Assembly: GCA_029582155.1 (NCBI GenBank) | Contig: CM055898.1 | Location: 21,747,339 to 21,811,338, forward strand | Length of the DNA stretch: 64,000 nucleotides | Direction: 5' to 3' | DNA from: Panopea generosa | Lineage: Eukaryota; Mollusca; Bivalvia; Adapedonta; Hiatellidae | Shown here: positions 45,600 to 59,200 of the stretch, in pieces | Position numbering within the stretch: position 1 is the stretch's first letter | Layout of the letters: every line of letters begins with the position of its first letter | The notes under the pieces: generated by a model | Databases searched by the model: none | The model's input: only the letters and a program-made list of their open reading frames with translations | What the model was told of the DNA's origin: nothing | Translations under genes and position numbers: made by a program

Positions 45600-46839
45600 A
45601 AATAGTTGATACTCTCGATACTCGTGTATTAATATTGACCATGATGAATACATTTCCATTTAATTGGTAATACATAAACTATAATTTAATTTGGAAATGG
45701 AAAGCATTAAAGCATCAATATAATTAGCAATGGAAATATATGTTTGTTTGCATGATTGTATCTAGATATCGTTCTGGTTTAATGTAAATAGAAAGCAATG
45801 TATGCATGTTGGAGGATTACAACTTGATTGGGCTCTGTGAGATGGATTTTCACATAAATACAGATTTGGTATATGGGTGTTTGAAGACTATAACAAATGA
45901 AAGTGAATAGAAACATGGATACATCAGTTGAAGTTAATTCCTAAATTTATCCTCCACCCCACCGTAAGAAGTCAAGTCTAGTAGATATATGACAGTTTTA
46001 CTTATTTTTATTTCAAGACCATGTTGTGGTATAGTTTGTGATTCAACATGTTTGATAATCTAGGGTTAGGGTTGACCATTTACTTGTGGAAGGATGGAAG
46101 TTTCACTTTAATAGATTCATTCTGTTGTCTTCCCCCACCAGTAAAGTTGGATACCATGTATAACCTGTTTAAAAGGGCATTAGACTCTATGCAAAAGAAT
46201 AGATATATTTTTGGGCTTTAGCTGTATATATTTCATCGAAAGAGTCTTAAGATCATCACCAAAAAATGGTTGGATTTTGGTTATATTTTCCACAAACTTT
46301 GGTGTAACAGAACCCAATCAGGTTGTATTACTCACTTAAGACTTAGAAAATGTGGACTCACAATCACAGCACGACTTAAAAAAAGAGTATGCTGTTTTCA
46401 TTATTCGTCTATGAATGTTTGTTATCCATTTATAACAGTTCATTAAAATTTATTTTTTGAGCAATTCAATACCGCATGCTTATGTTTCTAAAGTGATTAA
46501 ATAGTTTTTTTTATGCAAAAACTACTTGTACTTATTTTGATGAAATTTGGTAAGATTCTGGAGTTGGAAAAATTGCTGTTTGATAGAGATAAAGATTGTA
46601 TTTCATAATAACTTCACTTTAAATAGACAACAGTTTCACTTTATAGGGACACATGGCAATGTTAGAACTGATTTTACTAATTTTCACATGTCAGATCAAT
46701 ATTTTATATAAATGTGTAACCAGGGGTATAGACATTTAAATCTCCAAGTACTACTATCTGGAAGTTTTATATTTAAAAAATTATTAAGTATTTATAAAAA
46801 TGGTGCCATTATGCTAATTTTGCTAAAATTATAAAATGC
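45600..46839 (+). mobile_element. Gene-free stretch with one partial SINE (46040-46190)
   Basis: The SINE part has ATTTACTTGTGGAAGGATGG, CCCCCACCAGTAAAGTTGG and ATAACCTGTTTAAAAGGGCA, the 3' half of the 16.3 kb family; its head is lost. The rest shows no feature. Confidence 0.5.
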
Positions 46840-46995
46840 AGTCAAACCTGTGTAAGCAGTCACCTCTATTGAGCAGCCACTTGTTTTATGCCACCATATT
46901 TGAGCAAACTAACCTGTATTAAGCAACATCCTGTTATAAAAAGGCCAATTTTGCCCATTCCCTTGACTGGCTAAGAAATGTTTGACTGTATATAT
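46840..46995. mobile_element. ~155 bp repeat with short inverted ends, shared with 58980-59115
   Basis: CAGTCAAACCTGTGTAAGCA at the left and AATGTTTGACTGTA at the right form a short inverted repeat. Inside are CAGTCACCTCTATTGAGCAG and AGCAAACTAACCTGTATTAA. The copy at 58980-59115 has AAGCAGTCACCTCTATAAAG and ends TTGACTGTACA. Confidence 0.6.
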
Positions 46996-46999
46996 ATAT

Positions 47000-49900
47000 T
47001 TCACTACATGTTTTCTTTCATGATACAGTTAAAAAACTCATGATATGCCCCCTTCCCATTTTTTTTAACACAATTAAAGTCTGCACACATACTTGGGTAT
47101 TTTAATGTTGTAATTACATTATGATTGTAGACAGAACTGTTTTTAAGAACTAAAGTTAAGTGAAAGTTAAGTGAAAGTTTATTAAAACTGCCATGGGTCA
47201 CTTTGATGATAATATGACTATAGTCTGTTTAAGTGTTAATTTGTGTTTAAACATTCTGAAAGAGGTTCTAACAATATTAGATAGGTAGCTTTTTAACAGT
47301 GTACAGGAGATCAGTGATATTATGTAAGAAATAAAAAACGTATTTAATACTATTTATTTTACTGAATGTAGATTTGTAGATATTTTTGTTGAATTGTCCA
47401 GTCTATAAAATAGACAGCAAACTTACACATAATTATATAGTTTATAAAAGAATTATTACAATAATAAAAATACTATTACAATAATTTGCATTATTTATAA
47501 AAATAAAGTCTTGTCAGAGGTTAAAAATAGTCTGAGGACCTTTGCTTTTTGCTATTGGACCCTTTTAATTTTAATTGGGGTCTGGGTTCACTAGACCTTT
47601 CAAAGTTAAAAAAAAGAAGACTTAGCATTTATGTGCACAGGGCAGTGAAAAAAGAAAACTTAATTTAGGTGAAAATTATATCAATGCCTATGGCTGTATT
47701 GATGTATGAATATTACAAAGCTCCTAATAGGCAATTAATGGAATATAAAAAAAAAAAATGAAATACACAATGAAAATTTTATCAGTAAAGTTCAGACCTT
47801 TCAAAAATTTTGCAGGAATTTCTTAGACCAGCCAGTAAAACTGCCGTTTTAAGCCTCTGCTTGTACTTCATGAAAAAAAATTATAGTTTATATTTTTATG
47901 AAAATCATACAAAAAGAATTGTATAAAAACAAAACAAAATTAATTGAATGTAAAATAAAAATTGAAAAAAAAGAAAATAATGTAGAAACTGTGTAATGAT
48001 ATATTTTGATGTCATGAACAAAATAATATTAATTGATGCATAATGAAATTGATTAAAAAGTGCTATAATTAGTGTGTAAATGAAGGTTTTGTTTTGTGTA
48101 CATGATTTATTGATCTATGCAATCATAATTGAATGAATGTTTTGTAACTCTGATTTATTGATCACTAGAAACCTGGAAAATGTCAGTTGATTATATGGTC
48201 TGAGCCTGAAGACAAAAAAAAGTTACACAAAATTGAAATTATCAAGTCAAATGAGGCCAGACATTTTTATTTGTTGATTTACGGAATCCATCCTCCCTTT
48301 TTTTTCCATTTATGAAGAAAATTAAAATTTCCACTTCTTTCATTTCATTCATAATGACACTGGTACTAAACATGTGTGTGTGAGTGGGGGGGGGGGGGGG
48401 GGGGGGATTTTTTATTAATAAAATATTATTTCTACTTTGTGACAGAATTTTCTAAATTATTTTTTTCAACCACCCATTCAATACAATCTGTAAACCAACA
48501 AGTAAAAACTGTCTGGCCTGAATATATTGATTGAAATTTCCATATATTTTTAAAATTTTTGCCGGAAATAACTTAAAATTACAGAAAGTTAGGACCTTGA
48601 TTTTTTTTCCAAACATTAATGTGAATAATAGAAGTCAGGGGGTTAATCTATGTGAACTGTATTTGTTTTACTACAATAAGGAAATGTATCACTCTTGATG
48701 GAAAAGAGGAATTCATTATAGTAGTTTTAAATACATTTAACAATTAGTGGGAAGCACTTGTCACTGGGCTTGTCCTTACAGTTTTTGTAACAGGAAAAAT
48801 GAATTTAAGTCAGAATAAATTACATAGATAACTTAATGAAATAACATCAACAGGTTGATGGCTCTAGGTTATGTTTAAATAATAATGGGATAATTATGTG
48901 TATATGGAATGAGCTGACAAGTAAATAAGTTTCATTTAATGCTTTTTGATGAATCACTGAAAAGCTGTTTTAGTGATTTATTTTTGATAACTTCACTGTT
49001 AAAAAAGTTAATTGGTAATAGTAACTTCACTGTTTTTAATTATGAAATAATGTTGGTTTCTGTGAAATATACTATTTCACTGTGAACATGGAGATTGGAA
49101 TGCTTACCTGTAGCTTTGTCTCTAAATCAGTATTATCAATTCAGTACTCACTGACAGTGAATTATAGATGATATTTCACTGGCACCAACAGTTTTTCCCC
49201 ATTTCTTTATACAAATATATCACTATAAGGGTAGAATGCCTTACTACTATACTTTTAAATTACTTTGATGTCAAAATATGTTTTATCCTGGTTTTAGTTT
49301 CAAAGTTTAAAAATATTTAAAAAAATTGTATTTGTTCTCATTTGAAATATTGTACACCACAAGTGCATTGAAAGATTCTTATTGTAAAGTACAGGTCTAG
49401 AATGAGTGTATTACACTTTTAATATTCATTGAACGATTCTAATATTGTCATGTCATCTTTATTTGTTTGAGATTTTCAAACTAGCATATCAATTATTTTT
49501 TGGGAAATCCAATTTACGCTCATATTAAATTTGATCATTCCATTCTAATTTGCTCATTATTTTTTTCCCATCAAAAATGGCAGTGTTTTATATTTTCTTT
49601 ATACTAATAAATACTGGTGAAACATCTGCATAGTATATTTTTGCTCAAAGGTCCATACTACAAACCATTGTAATGCAAAAAACAGCACTGACAAACAATT
49701 TTAGGCATCAACTTATTGCTGTTAACAGCGTTTTCTGTGACTGAGTAATCTAAGGGGCCATCTCTAAATTACTTATATGTACTTTACATCGCTGGATTAT
49801 GAGGTCTTCCTTCACCAGTAAAACTTGCTTGCCACATATATAACAGTCCTGTAATATATAATGAAAATTGCGTTAAACTTAAATTAATAATAAAGTTCTA

Positions 49901-51740
49901 ACATTCACATAAACATTCACTTGTATCAACGAAAAGCAGTACACGAAAGAACCATTTTCTGTGAGTTACTTATAATATCTGTAGTCTGTACCAACTCTGA
50001 CTTAGCTACAATACAGCCTTCTTCAACTAGATCTGAATTCAACAAACTTTTGAGTAGGAGAATTAAACTTGGATTTTAAAATCTAAAATTGTTAAAAACA
50101 TAACACAAATTTATGGGTAAGAAACACCATTTTTTTTTTCTTCTGTTAAATAATCATAGCAACGTCTTGTTTAATTGATGTTATTTGGATTTCATTTTTT
50201 TGTATTTTGAGTCTGATTCAAAACATTGATGAATCCAGGTTGTGGATTACTTCTTGGCCTTTTCTTATCTATTTCGTTCATAATTATTTCAAAACACTTA
50301 TTTTTTGTTTTTGTTCGGGTGTGAGAAACCTTATTTTTCAATGAATACCACTAGAATGTCACTGATAAACATTTGATATAACATACCAGTGTATACTTCC
50401 GTATGTGTACATTATTATTCATAACCATTACAGGTATAGTCTTATTTCTGTACAAGGTACATGTATAACGAAGGTGAAATTATGTGATTTAGAAAACAAT
50501 AGGGGCTACAATTCACTTATCTAGCTGGAAAAATTCTCCTCAGTGTTTTTCGGCTTTCAATAGCAGACATTAGGATTTAAGCGCAACGATGCATTCCATC
50601 AAATTGTGTCAAGTAAAATTTCCACATAGAAATCTGCATTTAGAGAACTATGTTACAGAAATAAGATTATTAGAGAACAATCTCAATTTATTGTTATCAA
50701 ACTTGTCTTATATAATTATCATCTCCATAATTATTAATGAGATTTTAGTCATGATAAGAGATTGTTTAAACATTTACATTGATTTTAAATAGTATTGTAG
50801 GAAATTCTCTGATTGTCATAATATTATAGATCTTTTTAAAAGTAAATTAAGTTTTTTTATTTGTACATTTTAGTCCTTTTGCCTTCTCGCTTCTTTATTG
50901 GGATATTAAGGGATTTTAAGAATAGTTTTGTGTGCATCAGGTAAGAAACAGTAAATTTGATTTGCAGACAAATGTTTGAATCAGGTTTATCTATTTACAA
51001 ATTTACTCTTAGGGAAAACTTGATTACTTTACAGTTTTAGCCTAGACTATTTCTTTAAGTAATGTATTTATTTCTCAAAATTCTTCTGTAAAAAGATAAG
51101 GTTCAACCACATCTGCTATATTTCTGTTTCATTGATGTATGTAAAATTCCCTAAAGTCTCAGAATGTTGCTTTAGTGAAGTAAATGTACAATCTGACTTT
51201 CAAAACGGAAGACAGAACACGACTATATTTCTTGGTGTACTTCCAAAACTTTATTGCCTTTATTTAATGTCTAAGAATTTTATACCACTAAAATTGTGAC
51301 GAGGGTAAATTATATATAAAGGAGCAATCTTTTAATCTGTAAATATAAATATTTTTATTTATGAAAAGAACGTATTACCACAATGATTTTCTTTGACTAT
51401 TACTGCTCAGTCTTACATCATAATTGTCCCATTTCTTTGAATGAAATGGTCTGAAACAAAGTCAGGGTCAAAGTTCATCAAAATAAATTGACTTCAAGTC
51501 AAAATCTCAGACAAAATGCACAAACATCCAGGAAAACTTGGCCTTTGTTATACTTTGTATCAACATCAGAAGTGTTGCTCAAACTTTTTCATGGTATTGC
51601 TCAAAACGTTGACAAATCAAGATTCTGGAGTGACTTACAAGTGTTCCTTTGTAAAATGGTAAGAGAATCCAAAATTGTTTTCTTAAAATAATCTGAACAT
51701 ACTGGGTTATCAGTAAGGTTAACAGGAATTGTGAATTGAA
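47000..51740. other. Gene-free, AT-rich intergenic region
   Basis: Contains the old repeat copy at 47530-47800 (see 21245-21660), a run of 21 G at 48386-48406 and a SINE 3' half at 49740-49890 (CCTTCACCAGTAAAACTTGC). Open frames here (for example 50589-50792, 51488-51691) are AT-rich, lack splice sites or similarity I can see, and are not called. Confidence 0.5.
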
Positions 51741-51744
51741 TTTT

Positions 51745-52100
51745 ATTATGCCCCAGCGGCAAAGCTGTTCTAAAGGTGAAAGGGCATAAAGTGTTAACCC
51801 TGTCTGTTTGTTTGTGGTCAAATTGGCTTTAGACCACTAACTTCTGAAAGAGTCAATGTATATAATATGTATATAATGCATAGTTGCACGAGTAATGGTT
51901 TCCGAATAAGACCTTTTAAAATGGTCTATGTTTTAAAGTAATATTTAGTGTGTAGCTGTATATTTCTAAAACACAGATCAAGTTTGAGATTTGTAAATGT
52001 CGGTCATATAGTTATAGTCCCATTTTGACTTGGGTTTTGGTAAAATTGACTAACATTTAGCGGGGCACCCTAGTCCTATGGACACGTAGTAACTGTCATA
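51745..52100. repeat. Dispersed-element fragment ending GGGGCACCCTAGTCC
   Basis: Starts TATGCCCCAGCGGCAAAGCT, with GGGCATAAAGTGTTAACCC 40 bases on, which looks like a transposon terminus. The right end matches 35330-35390. Confidence 0.55.
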
Positions 52101-55100
52101 CTGATGTAACCCGACAGGGCTGCATGTTATGCTCATTGTTTATTTCTGGCTAATATTAAAATAAGGTTTGTTTGCACTCCTCTTTCTATCATATGTTTGA
52201 AAATTGGCTAAAAAGGAGGGGATAAATTACAATATCGTACTAAAATATGATTTATATCATACACATATTTTAATGTTTGCCTCATATTTTTATGGCCAAT
52301 ATACTCATGACAATTTATACATTTATCATTCAGTTGTTCTTATTTTATATCAGCTTAATATAATGGTAAGAAAAAAAGAGAGCATCATGTTTTGTATGCA
52401 TGTAAGTTTTGAGAACAATTATGCTGAAAATTATTATTTACACAATGATTCTGACCATGACACGATAATGGACAATTACAATATTTATTTGAAGGTAAAG
52501 AAGCTAAAGATATACATTCCTTCAGCTAAAATAAGTATATTTATATAAAATAAATTAACATGTGGTAAGCAACAGTGCCATATGATATGTAAATATATAA
52601 ATCATGTTCGAGCTACAACAGTTCCATCATATACAATAATAATACATCAAATTTCCAAATAGTGTTATTTCACGGTTAAGTATAAAATAGAACTTTAAAT
52701 TATTCATTTTTGTGCAACTATTCCAGATCAGACATACCTTTAAATGTTTGGCTTCCATCCCTAAATTACTTTAAGTCATTGTTTTTAACAGGCCAAGTTA
52801 AGGTATTCAATCAATCAATCAATGAACATTATTTTATAACCACTTCACATATGAAAATTCTCAAATAATAAAAATTATTTTAATGCCAAAAAACAAAAAT
52901 ATTGTCAATTATGATGCCGTGGTCAGAATTATTAAGGATGTTCTATATATTTTTCTTGCATACCAGATTAGGATATCTACCATTTTACCAAGATATTTTG
53001 TAACTCACAAAAAAGCGTCGAGATAAAAATGCATTAAATGCATGTGCACATATGGAATGAGGTTATTCACAGAATATGTTATAAAAATTGTATCTGGTAT
53101 ACAAGAAAAATAATACGGTCAAGATAACGAGGTTCCAGTCCTCGGTACCGCTTTTGATTGAAATCTCGATTCTGGTAAATACAATGAACCTTAGGTTTGA
53201 ATACTACCCAGGAAAGGTTCTTATATTCCAACATCATGTGCTGGAGTGAAGCCTTTGTGTTGTATTACCATGGTAATGACTGACGAGTACTTGTAAAGAA
53301 TGCATATGAAATTATTATTGATTTTGTGTTTGTTAATTAAGGAGTTTTTAAACAAATGAAATGTTTAATTTTGTAAAACCAATAAAAACAAACTTTTGAA
53401 TGCTGTGTTGCTTGATGTTTGTAAAAGTTTTCCAGTTACTTGTGCAAGGATGGTGGATCTACTCCATTTAATTTTAAGGTCTTCCATCACTAATAAAACT
53501 TGCTATTCCATATAAAACTTGTCTGTTGAAAATGGTGCTGAGCCCCCTATAAAAATTAACAAGTAAAGAAGTTCCCTAGAGACACACGATGGATCTGTGA
53601 GGTGTAATCTGTATGTTTGTACTGTATAACTTGCCATGCAGGAGTATTGGTGTAACATAACAATAAACAAGAAAGCCTTCATGATACCAAGGACTGGTAT
53701 AAAGAATGAAAAGCAACTGATTCAGATTTTATTCAGCAAAATCTTACGAAATCTTATTTCTTTGCACAATGAAATTCTCTACAAAAATACCATTCCCATC
53801 TAATTGTGTTTAAATTTGAAGTACTAATGGTTACAAAATATGTATACTCAAACAAAAAACAACTTTTATTTCAAATAGCAATACAGCTTTTAGTTAATAT
53901 GTATAAAAAAATCAGTTGCCTTTGAAATCTGAACGACTAATTTCGCAAATGATTAATTCTTTGTGTGCTATTTTTACCAACATTTAGTAAAGTTGCAAGT
54001 TTGCTATTCTTCTATATGTGATTGCTGATACCTAGTTTCCATACCAGTACTTGTTCAAAGGTGAAATTACTCCCGAGTCACACAACTGGATATCGGTGTT
54101 GCGAGGTCTGCAGACAAGAGCTCTATTATGGTACAGCTCCATGGCACTCCTGGCCATTTACAAATACAATTGTACATATTATACATTATTGGGGCATCTA
54201 AAGGAGTATCACTAGCCTATCTCTATACAAGCATAACTAATTTGGCAGAAGTTCAACAGGTAATCCATAAAAGAAATCAATTTTCAGCCAGGCACTACTG
54301 GTAATGTACACAATTTGAATTTGACGAAAGCACTCAATGAACCAGTTCAGTACAGATAAAAAAAACAAAAGATTTCATTATTTCAATTATTTTTGCACAT
54401 GTATATCGATAATGGCAAAGTAACATTCATGTATGTGCTAATGTTGGTGTCATAAAAGGAGAATTAAAACAAAAACAAACAGATAAAACTCCAACTTTAT
54501 TTATTTACATTATTTTTAATGAAATTAATAGAAAATCTTGTATTTCAATCTACACTACCTGTAGCCTAGATTCTATGATAAAAAGTCTAATTATAAACCA
54601 TTTTCTCAGAATCTTGCCTACAGCCAATGGGAACATTTACCTGAGGTAATCAGCACACTGTATGCACTACAGTAAAACCACCACTGGCAAAGAATCCTGC
54701 CCGCCTGTAATTAGACTGGAATTAATGCCCCTTTCCCAGATACTTAGTCTAGGATAGCAGCTTTCCATTAGACAGATGACAATTTGTTTACCCTGTTTTT
54801 ACATTTTATACAGGGCAACCACTGGTGTGTTCATAAGTTTTTATCACTGTGATATTTTGCCAACGATTGGACATGCACTTTAACACAATAACTACTATTG
54901 TTTTTGTTCCTGTTATATATGAAGCTGTGTTGCTGGGCTTCTATCCTCCGTTTTCTTGAAAATACATACATTACAGTGATAATGAGATCAGAAACCAGAC
55001 ATTTAGACTGCTTTTAATAAAAAGTTTTATTTAGTACAAATTATCAGAATTGCAATGAAAAGTGTTGAAAAATTAAATTGAAATATTGTTACTAACTACC

Positions 55101-55655
55101 GGTATACAAATGTTTTATGAGTACCTTGTTTGAGATGATACTCAAACCTGGAAAAGATGTTCCTAAGTAGGATACTATTTAATAAGATGGTGGCTTTTCA
55201 TCCCTACCATACGGTAATATAGAAATATGTCATCCTTGCAAAATAGGAGATATCCTACATAGCAGATATGGAAGTCTTCCATTTTACTACAATCCTCAAG
55301 TTAAGATAAAAATGTGTGCTTGAATATAATGACAAATTAAAGGTTAATTACACACAATGTGTTTGGTTTACTGAAATAATCTGATAACGACAATGGTTTG
55401 GATCATTACATTCAGTCCCTTAAGATATCAGTTTTGCAGAATTCCGGTAACTCAAGGATGGGAATTTTTTATTTAAACCTTGATCCTGTACTGTGCAGTA
55501 CAATGTATGCTGAAATATTATTTTATCACACAATGAATATTAAACTGTTCAGTTTACTCTATACATGTAAAATATATACAATGTAAACTTCGTAAACATG
55601 TACATTGAATACTGAAAGAATAAAGAAACGCCCCTCAAATTTCAGAGCCACATCA
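52101..55655. other. Gene-free intergenic region with one SINE (53420-53580)
   Basis: The SINE has TTTCCAGTTACTTGTGCAAGG, ATCACTAATAAAACTTGC and TGTTGAAAATGG; plus strand. A 114-codon open frame at 52204 is Tyr/Ile/Asn-rich in AT-rich DNA and taken as chance. TTTATT at 55468-55473 (AATAAA on the minus strand) is a possible poly(A) signal for the FAM162-type gene. Confidence 0.5.
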
Positions 55656-55661
55656 TCAAAC

Positions 55662-56030
55662 TATTGTAAGCGAGATTTACAGTTTTAGAATATGAGTGTA
55701 AATGTATTGTAAGCGAGATTTACAGTTTTAGAATATGAGTGTAAATGTATTGTAAGCGCGATTAACAGTTTTAGAATACGAGTGTAAATGTATTGTAAAT
55801 GAAATTAATAGTTTTAGAATATGAGTGTAAATGTACTGTAAGCGAGATTTACAGTTTTAGAATATGAGTGTAAATGTATTGTAAGTGCGATTAACAGTTT
55901 TAGAATACGAGTGTAAATGTATTGTAAATGAAATTAACAGTTTTAGAATATGAGTGTAAATGTATTGTAAATGAAATTAACAGTTTTAGAATATCAGTGT
56001 AAATGTATTGTTAGTGGGATTTACAGTTTG
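55662..56030. repeat. 43-bp minisatellite, about 8.5 copies
   Basis: The unit TATTGTAAGCGAGATTTACA, GTTTTAGAATATGAGTGTAA, ATG repeats with exact 43-bp spacing at first (55662, 55705). Two variants, GCGAGATTTACAG and ATGAAATTAACAG, are interleaved. It is 215 bp beyond the stop codon of the FAM162-type gene and may lie in its 3' UTR. Confidence 0.95.
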
Positions 56031-56244
56031 AGTATTTCGATCTTTTTCAATATGATCATTATTATTTCCAAAGTATAAAAAAGGTTCACGGCAAGCTTAG
56101 CTATGGCCCGTTAGCTCAGCTATAAAATATAAATAAGATAAAGCAACAATTGTAAAGGACATCCACCATTCTAGCAATAGAGAAAAAACTAATATTAATG
56201 CCTTCTCGATCATTTTAAAACAATATCAAATTCTAATTATGTTT

Positions 56245-59200
56245 TCATTTTGCTAGATTCTGTTGTTGTTGTTGCTGCTGCATCCTTTCATGCTGGCGCT
56301 TGATAACTTCCTCCTCTGCATCTGCATGATGTTTATTCAGATGGTACTGCCCTATTTTCACTGTCATTATACTGCCAACCATCGCAGCAGCCATTATCCA
56401 TAAACTCCCAACTACCCTCATTTTGTCTCGAGCTCTATTCAACGTGTCGACACTGAAATTATGTGAAAAAAAGAAAAGTGTTAACATGAAAAAAATGAGC
56501 TCCTTGCTTGTGTTTTTAAAGATGCGCCACCTGTAACTTTTTTCTACTAATGATGGACAGTTTATTGAATAAAAAAAAGAGAATGATCCAATTAGAAGAT
56601 AACAGCTAATTACGTCCATGTAGTTTTTATTTATGATAAATTCATTAATACACAGGTCTGCATTTTGTATTTTATTCGTCATATTAATTTTGTAACATAA
56701 CCCGATAGTGGTCAATGGGTGACTTTATCATGGGCCGTGATTTAGTGTTAACACAATTAAAGAATTTTACACTACAGAGACAAAATACAATATAAGTTAC
56801 TGAACAGAATATCCATAATATATCATGTTTGATATGAATATGCAGTTTTACTGCTAATATCGCAAAAATATTGATGGCATAGATGAGATCTCTTTAAGTG
56901 CTGCTTCGATGTTGAACCATGGAAGATTCACCAACCAATGTTGGCCCCTAACTGAAATATAATGTGGTAGAGAGGTCACTGTTCCTTTTTTTTTCATTGA
57001 AGTGTTTGGTAGGACAAGATGATTTAAGCAGATTTACACAAGCTTCTAAAGCTTTTTTCTGTATCCTTTCCACATAATTCATTAAACGTATGACTTTATT
57101 GTTAAATGTATGCTAAATATATGTACTTACTTGAATAATATATTGTTTAAACTAAACTAATAATAAAGAATTTAAAGTCATCCATTACTCCTAGTTTAGG
57201 GTAGTAAGTTCTACAAAATCATGAAAAATAACTTTAAAGAATTAAATTCAAATATTCATGTAAAATTGCAAACCTACCACTGGTACGTGTCCAGTTTTGT
57301 AATACACCTTCCCTTGACATTAGTTTGACAATGATCAATAAAACATGCTGGAACTGTGCCCAGTTAGCTCGGATGGTAGTGTATCTGACTATCAATCCAG
57401 GGGTCATGAGTTTGAATACCACCTGGCCACTATCTTGGTGATGATTGATATACAACATCACACCTCATTGGCTTTCATTTCTCACTGCTGATTCATGTGG
57501 AAAATTTTTATGTTACTAAAGGAGATGAGTGAGTTTGAATACCATTTATGTTAATTGATCATCTGATAGCCCTTGATGGTATAAAAATGATGCCACATAT
57601 TTAAACAAACAAATAAAATAGCAGGAGCTAAGGCTGCACAAAAATGTGTGATGAACAAAAATACAAAGTGAACACACAGTAACAATACATTGATCAAAAA
57701 CACGAACCTTGAGCCTTGGTTTAGCTGAGTAAAAACTGTTTCAGTTATAATAACAAAAACATCAATCAATTAGATATATGACATAATCTAGCACTACTTA
57801 CTCTACTTTCTCTGGAATGTCTGCCTTTGATTTATACCTTCCAGCCCAGACAAGAATAGTTTTATCAAAATTGGACATTGGGTTAGACACTTTGGAAGCT
57901 GAAATCAATAAACAATGCAATGAAGAATTACTTGCACATCAACATAAAATGATAAGAAAACATTGATTTTTGTGATGTCAAAGAACATTTTTTTTTTACA
58001 CAAAAATGTAAGTACATGAACATCTAACACATGTTATTAGATTTATTCCCAAATCAATGTCATGTTCAGTTTATACTAATCTTTTTAAGTTCAGTTTTAA
58101 GGTAAACTCAGAGCTTACATGAACCACTCTTGAAATCTGCTCCTATGGTAAAACCATTACTGTTGTTTTTGAGAGAAAAGATCTGATGTTTAATCAATTC
58201 AAAGTTAGTTGATAATTGGACAAGTCTCATCAGGTAATTACTGTTTCTTATACAACCAATTCATTACTGGGTCCCTACATACCAAACTCATGTTTTATCT
58301 GTAATGAATTAATGAAGCCGATAAAATGTTTACAACCATTCACAAGTAAACAAAAACAGACTGTAGGTTCAAACAACTTTAACAGTTATTGTTTTGAAAT
58401 TGTTGAAGTTTTGGTTTAAACATATTTATTAATTTTAACTTACACAAATGAACTTAAGTATAAATATGGATTAGAACGGAAGAAAAAATCTTATAAAGAT
58501 CTTCTTCATGACATGTAGGAAGCTTTGACAACAAAATTTATTGTCTGCACGATTTCAGTATAATTGATTCAAAGTTAGTTGATAATTGGACACTTTCATC
58601 ATTGCACAGTATTTGTTAGCCCTCCAATGGCATAAAAATGACGCTATTCCAACAAATCACAATATTCATATACAATTGATTGATTGATTGAACATTTAGC
58701 ATCATTTTTATGCCATCGAGGGCTAACAGACGATCAGTTAACCTAACCACTGTTTCCTGGGATTAACCAGTACTCGAGCACACCCCGTCTCCGCAAGTAA
58801 CTGATAACTTTCCCACTTGAATCAGTGGTGAAAGACGAATGATAATGAGACGCAATGTCGTATATCAATCATCAAGGAGACTGTTGCCGGGCAGGGGATT
58901 CAAACTCACGACCCCTGGATTGATAGTCAGACGCGTAACCGACTGAGCTAATCGGGCCCGGCTCATATACAAAACTTTTATACAGTTACACATGCGTAAG
59001 CAGTCACCTCTATAAAGCAGCAACTTGTCTTAAGCAGCCACATTTGTTATTTCCCATTTCTATGGTTTCAGAGCAAATTAACCTCTATTTACCTCCTTGA
59101 CTGTACACGTATAGTCGTATATAAGTAACATATATTTTAAATAGTTAGTATCAAAATTAGTTTACCTTTATTTAAAGTTGCAGCTAGTCCTATGTGTGGC

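Noticed and set aside
50589..50792. 67-codon open frame with a hydrophobic stretch
   Set aside because: The hydrophobic part is a run of ATT/ATA/ATC codons in AT-rich DNA; no other support.
52204..52548. 114-codon open frame
   Set aside because: Very AT-rich, Ile/Tyr/Asn-heavy, no splice sites or recognised motif; expected by chance in such DNA.
56245..56715. 156-codon frame as a single-exon gene
   Set aside because: Only the last 68 codons are exon 5 of the FAM162-type gene; the upstream part is intron read-through before the CAG acceptor at 56455-56453.
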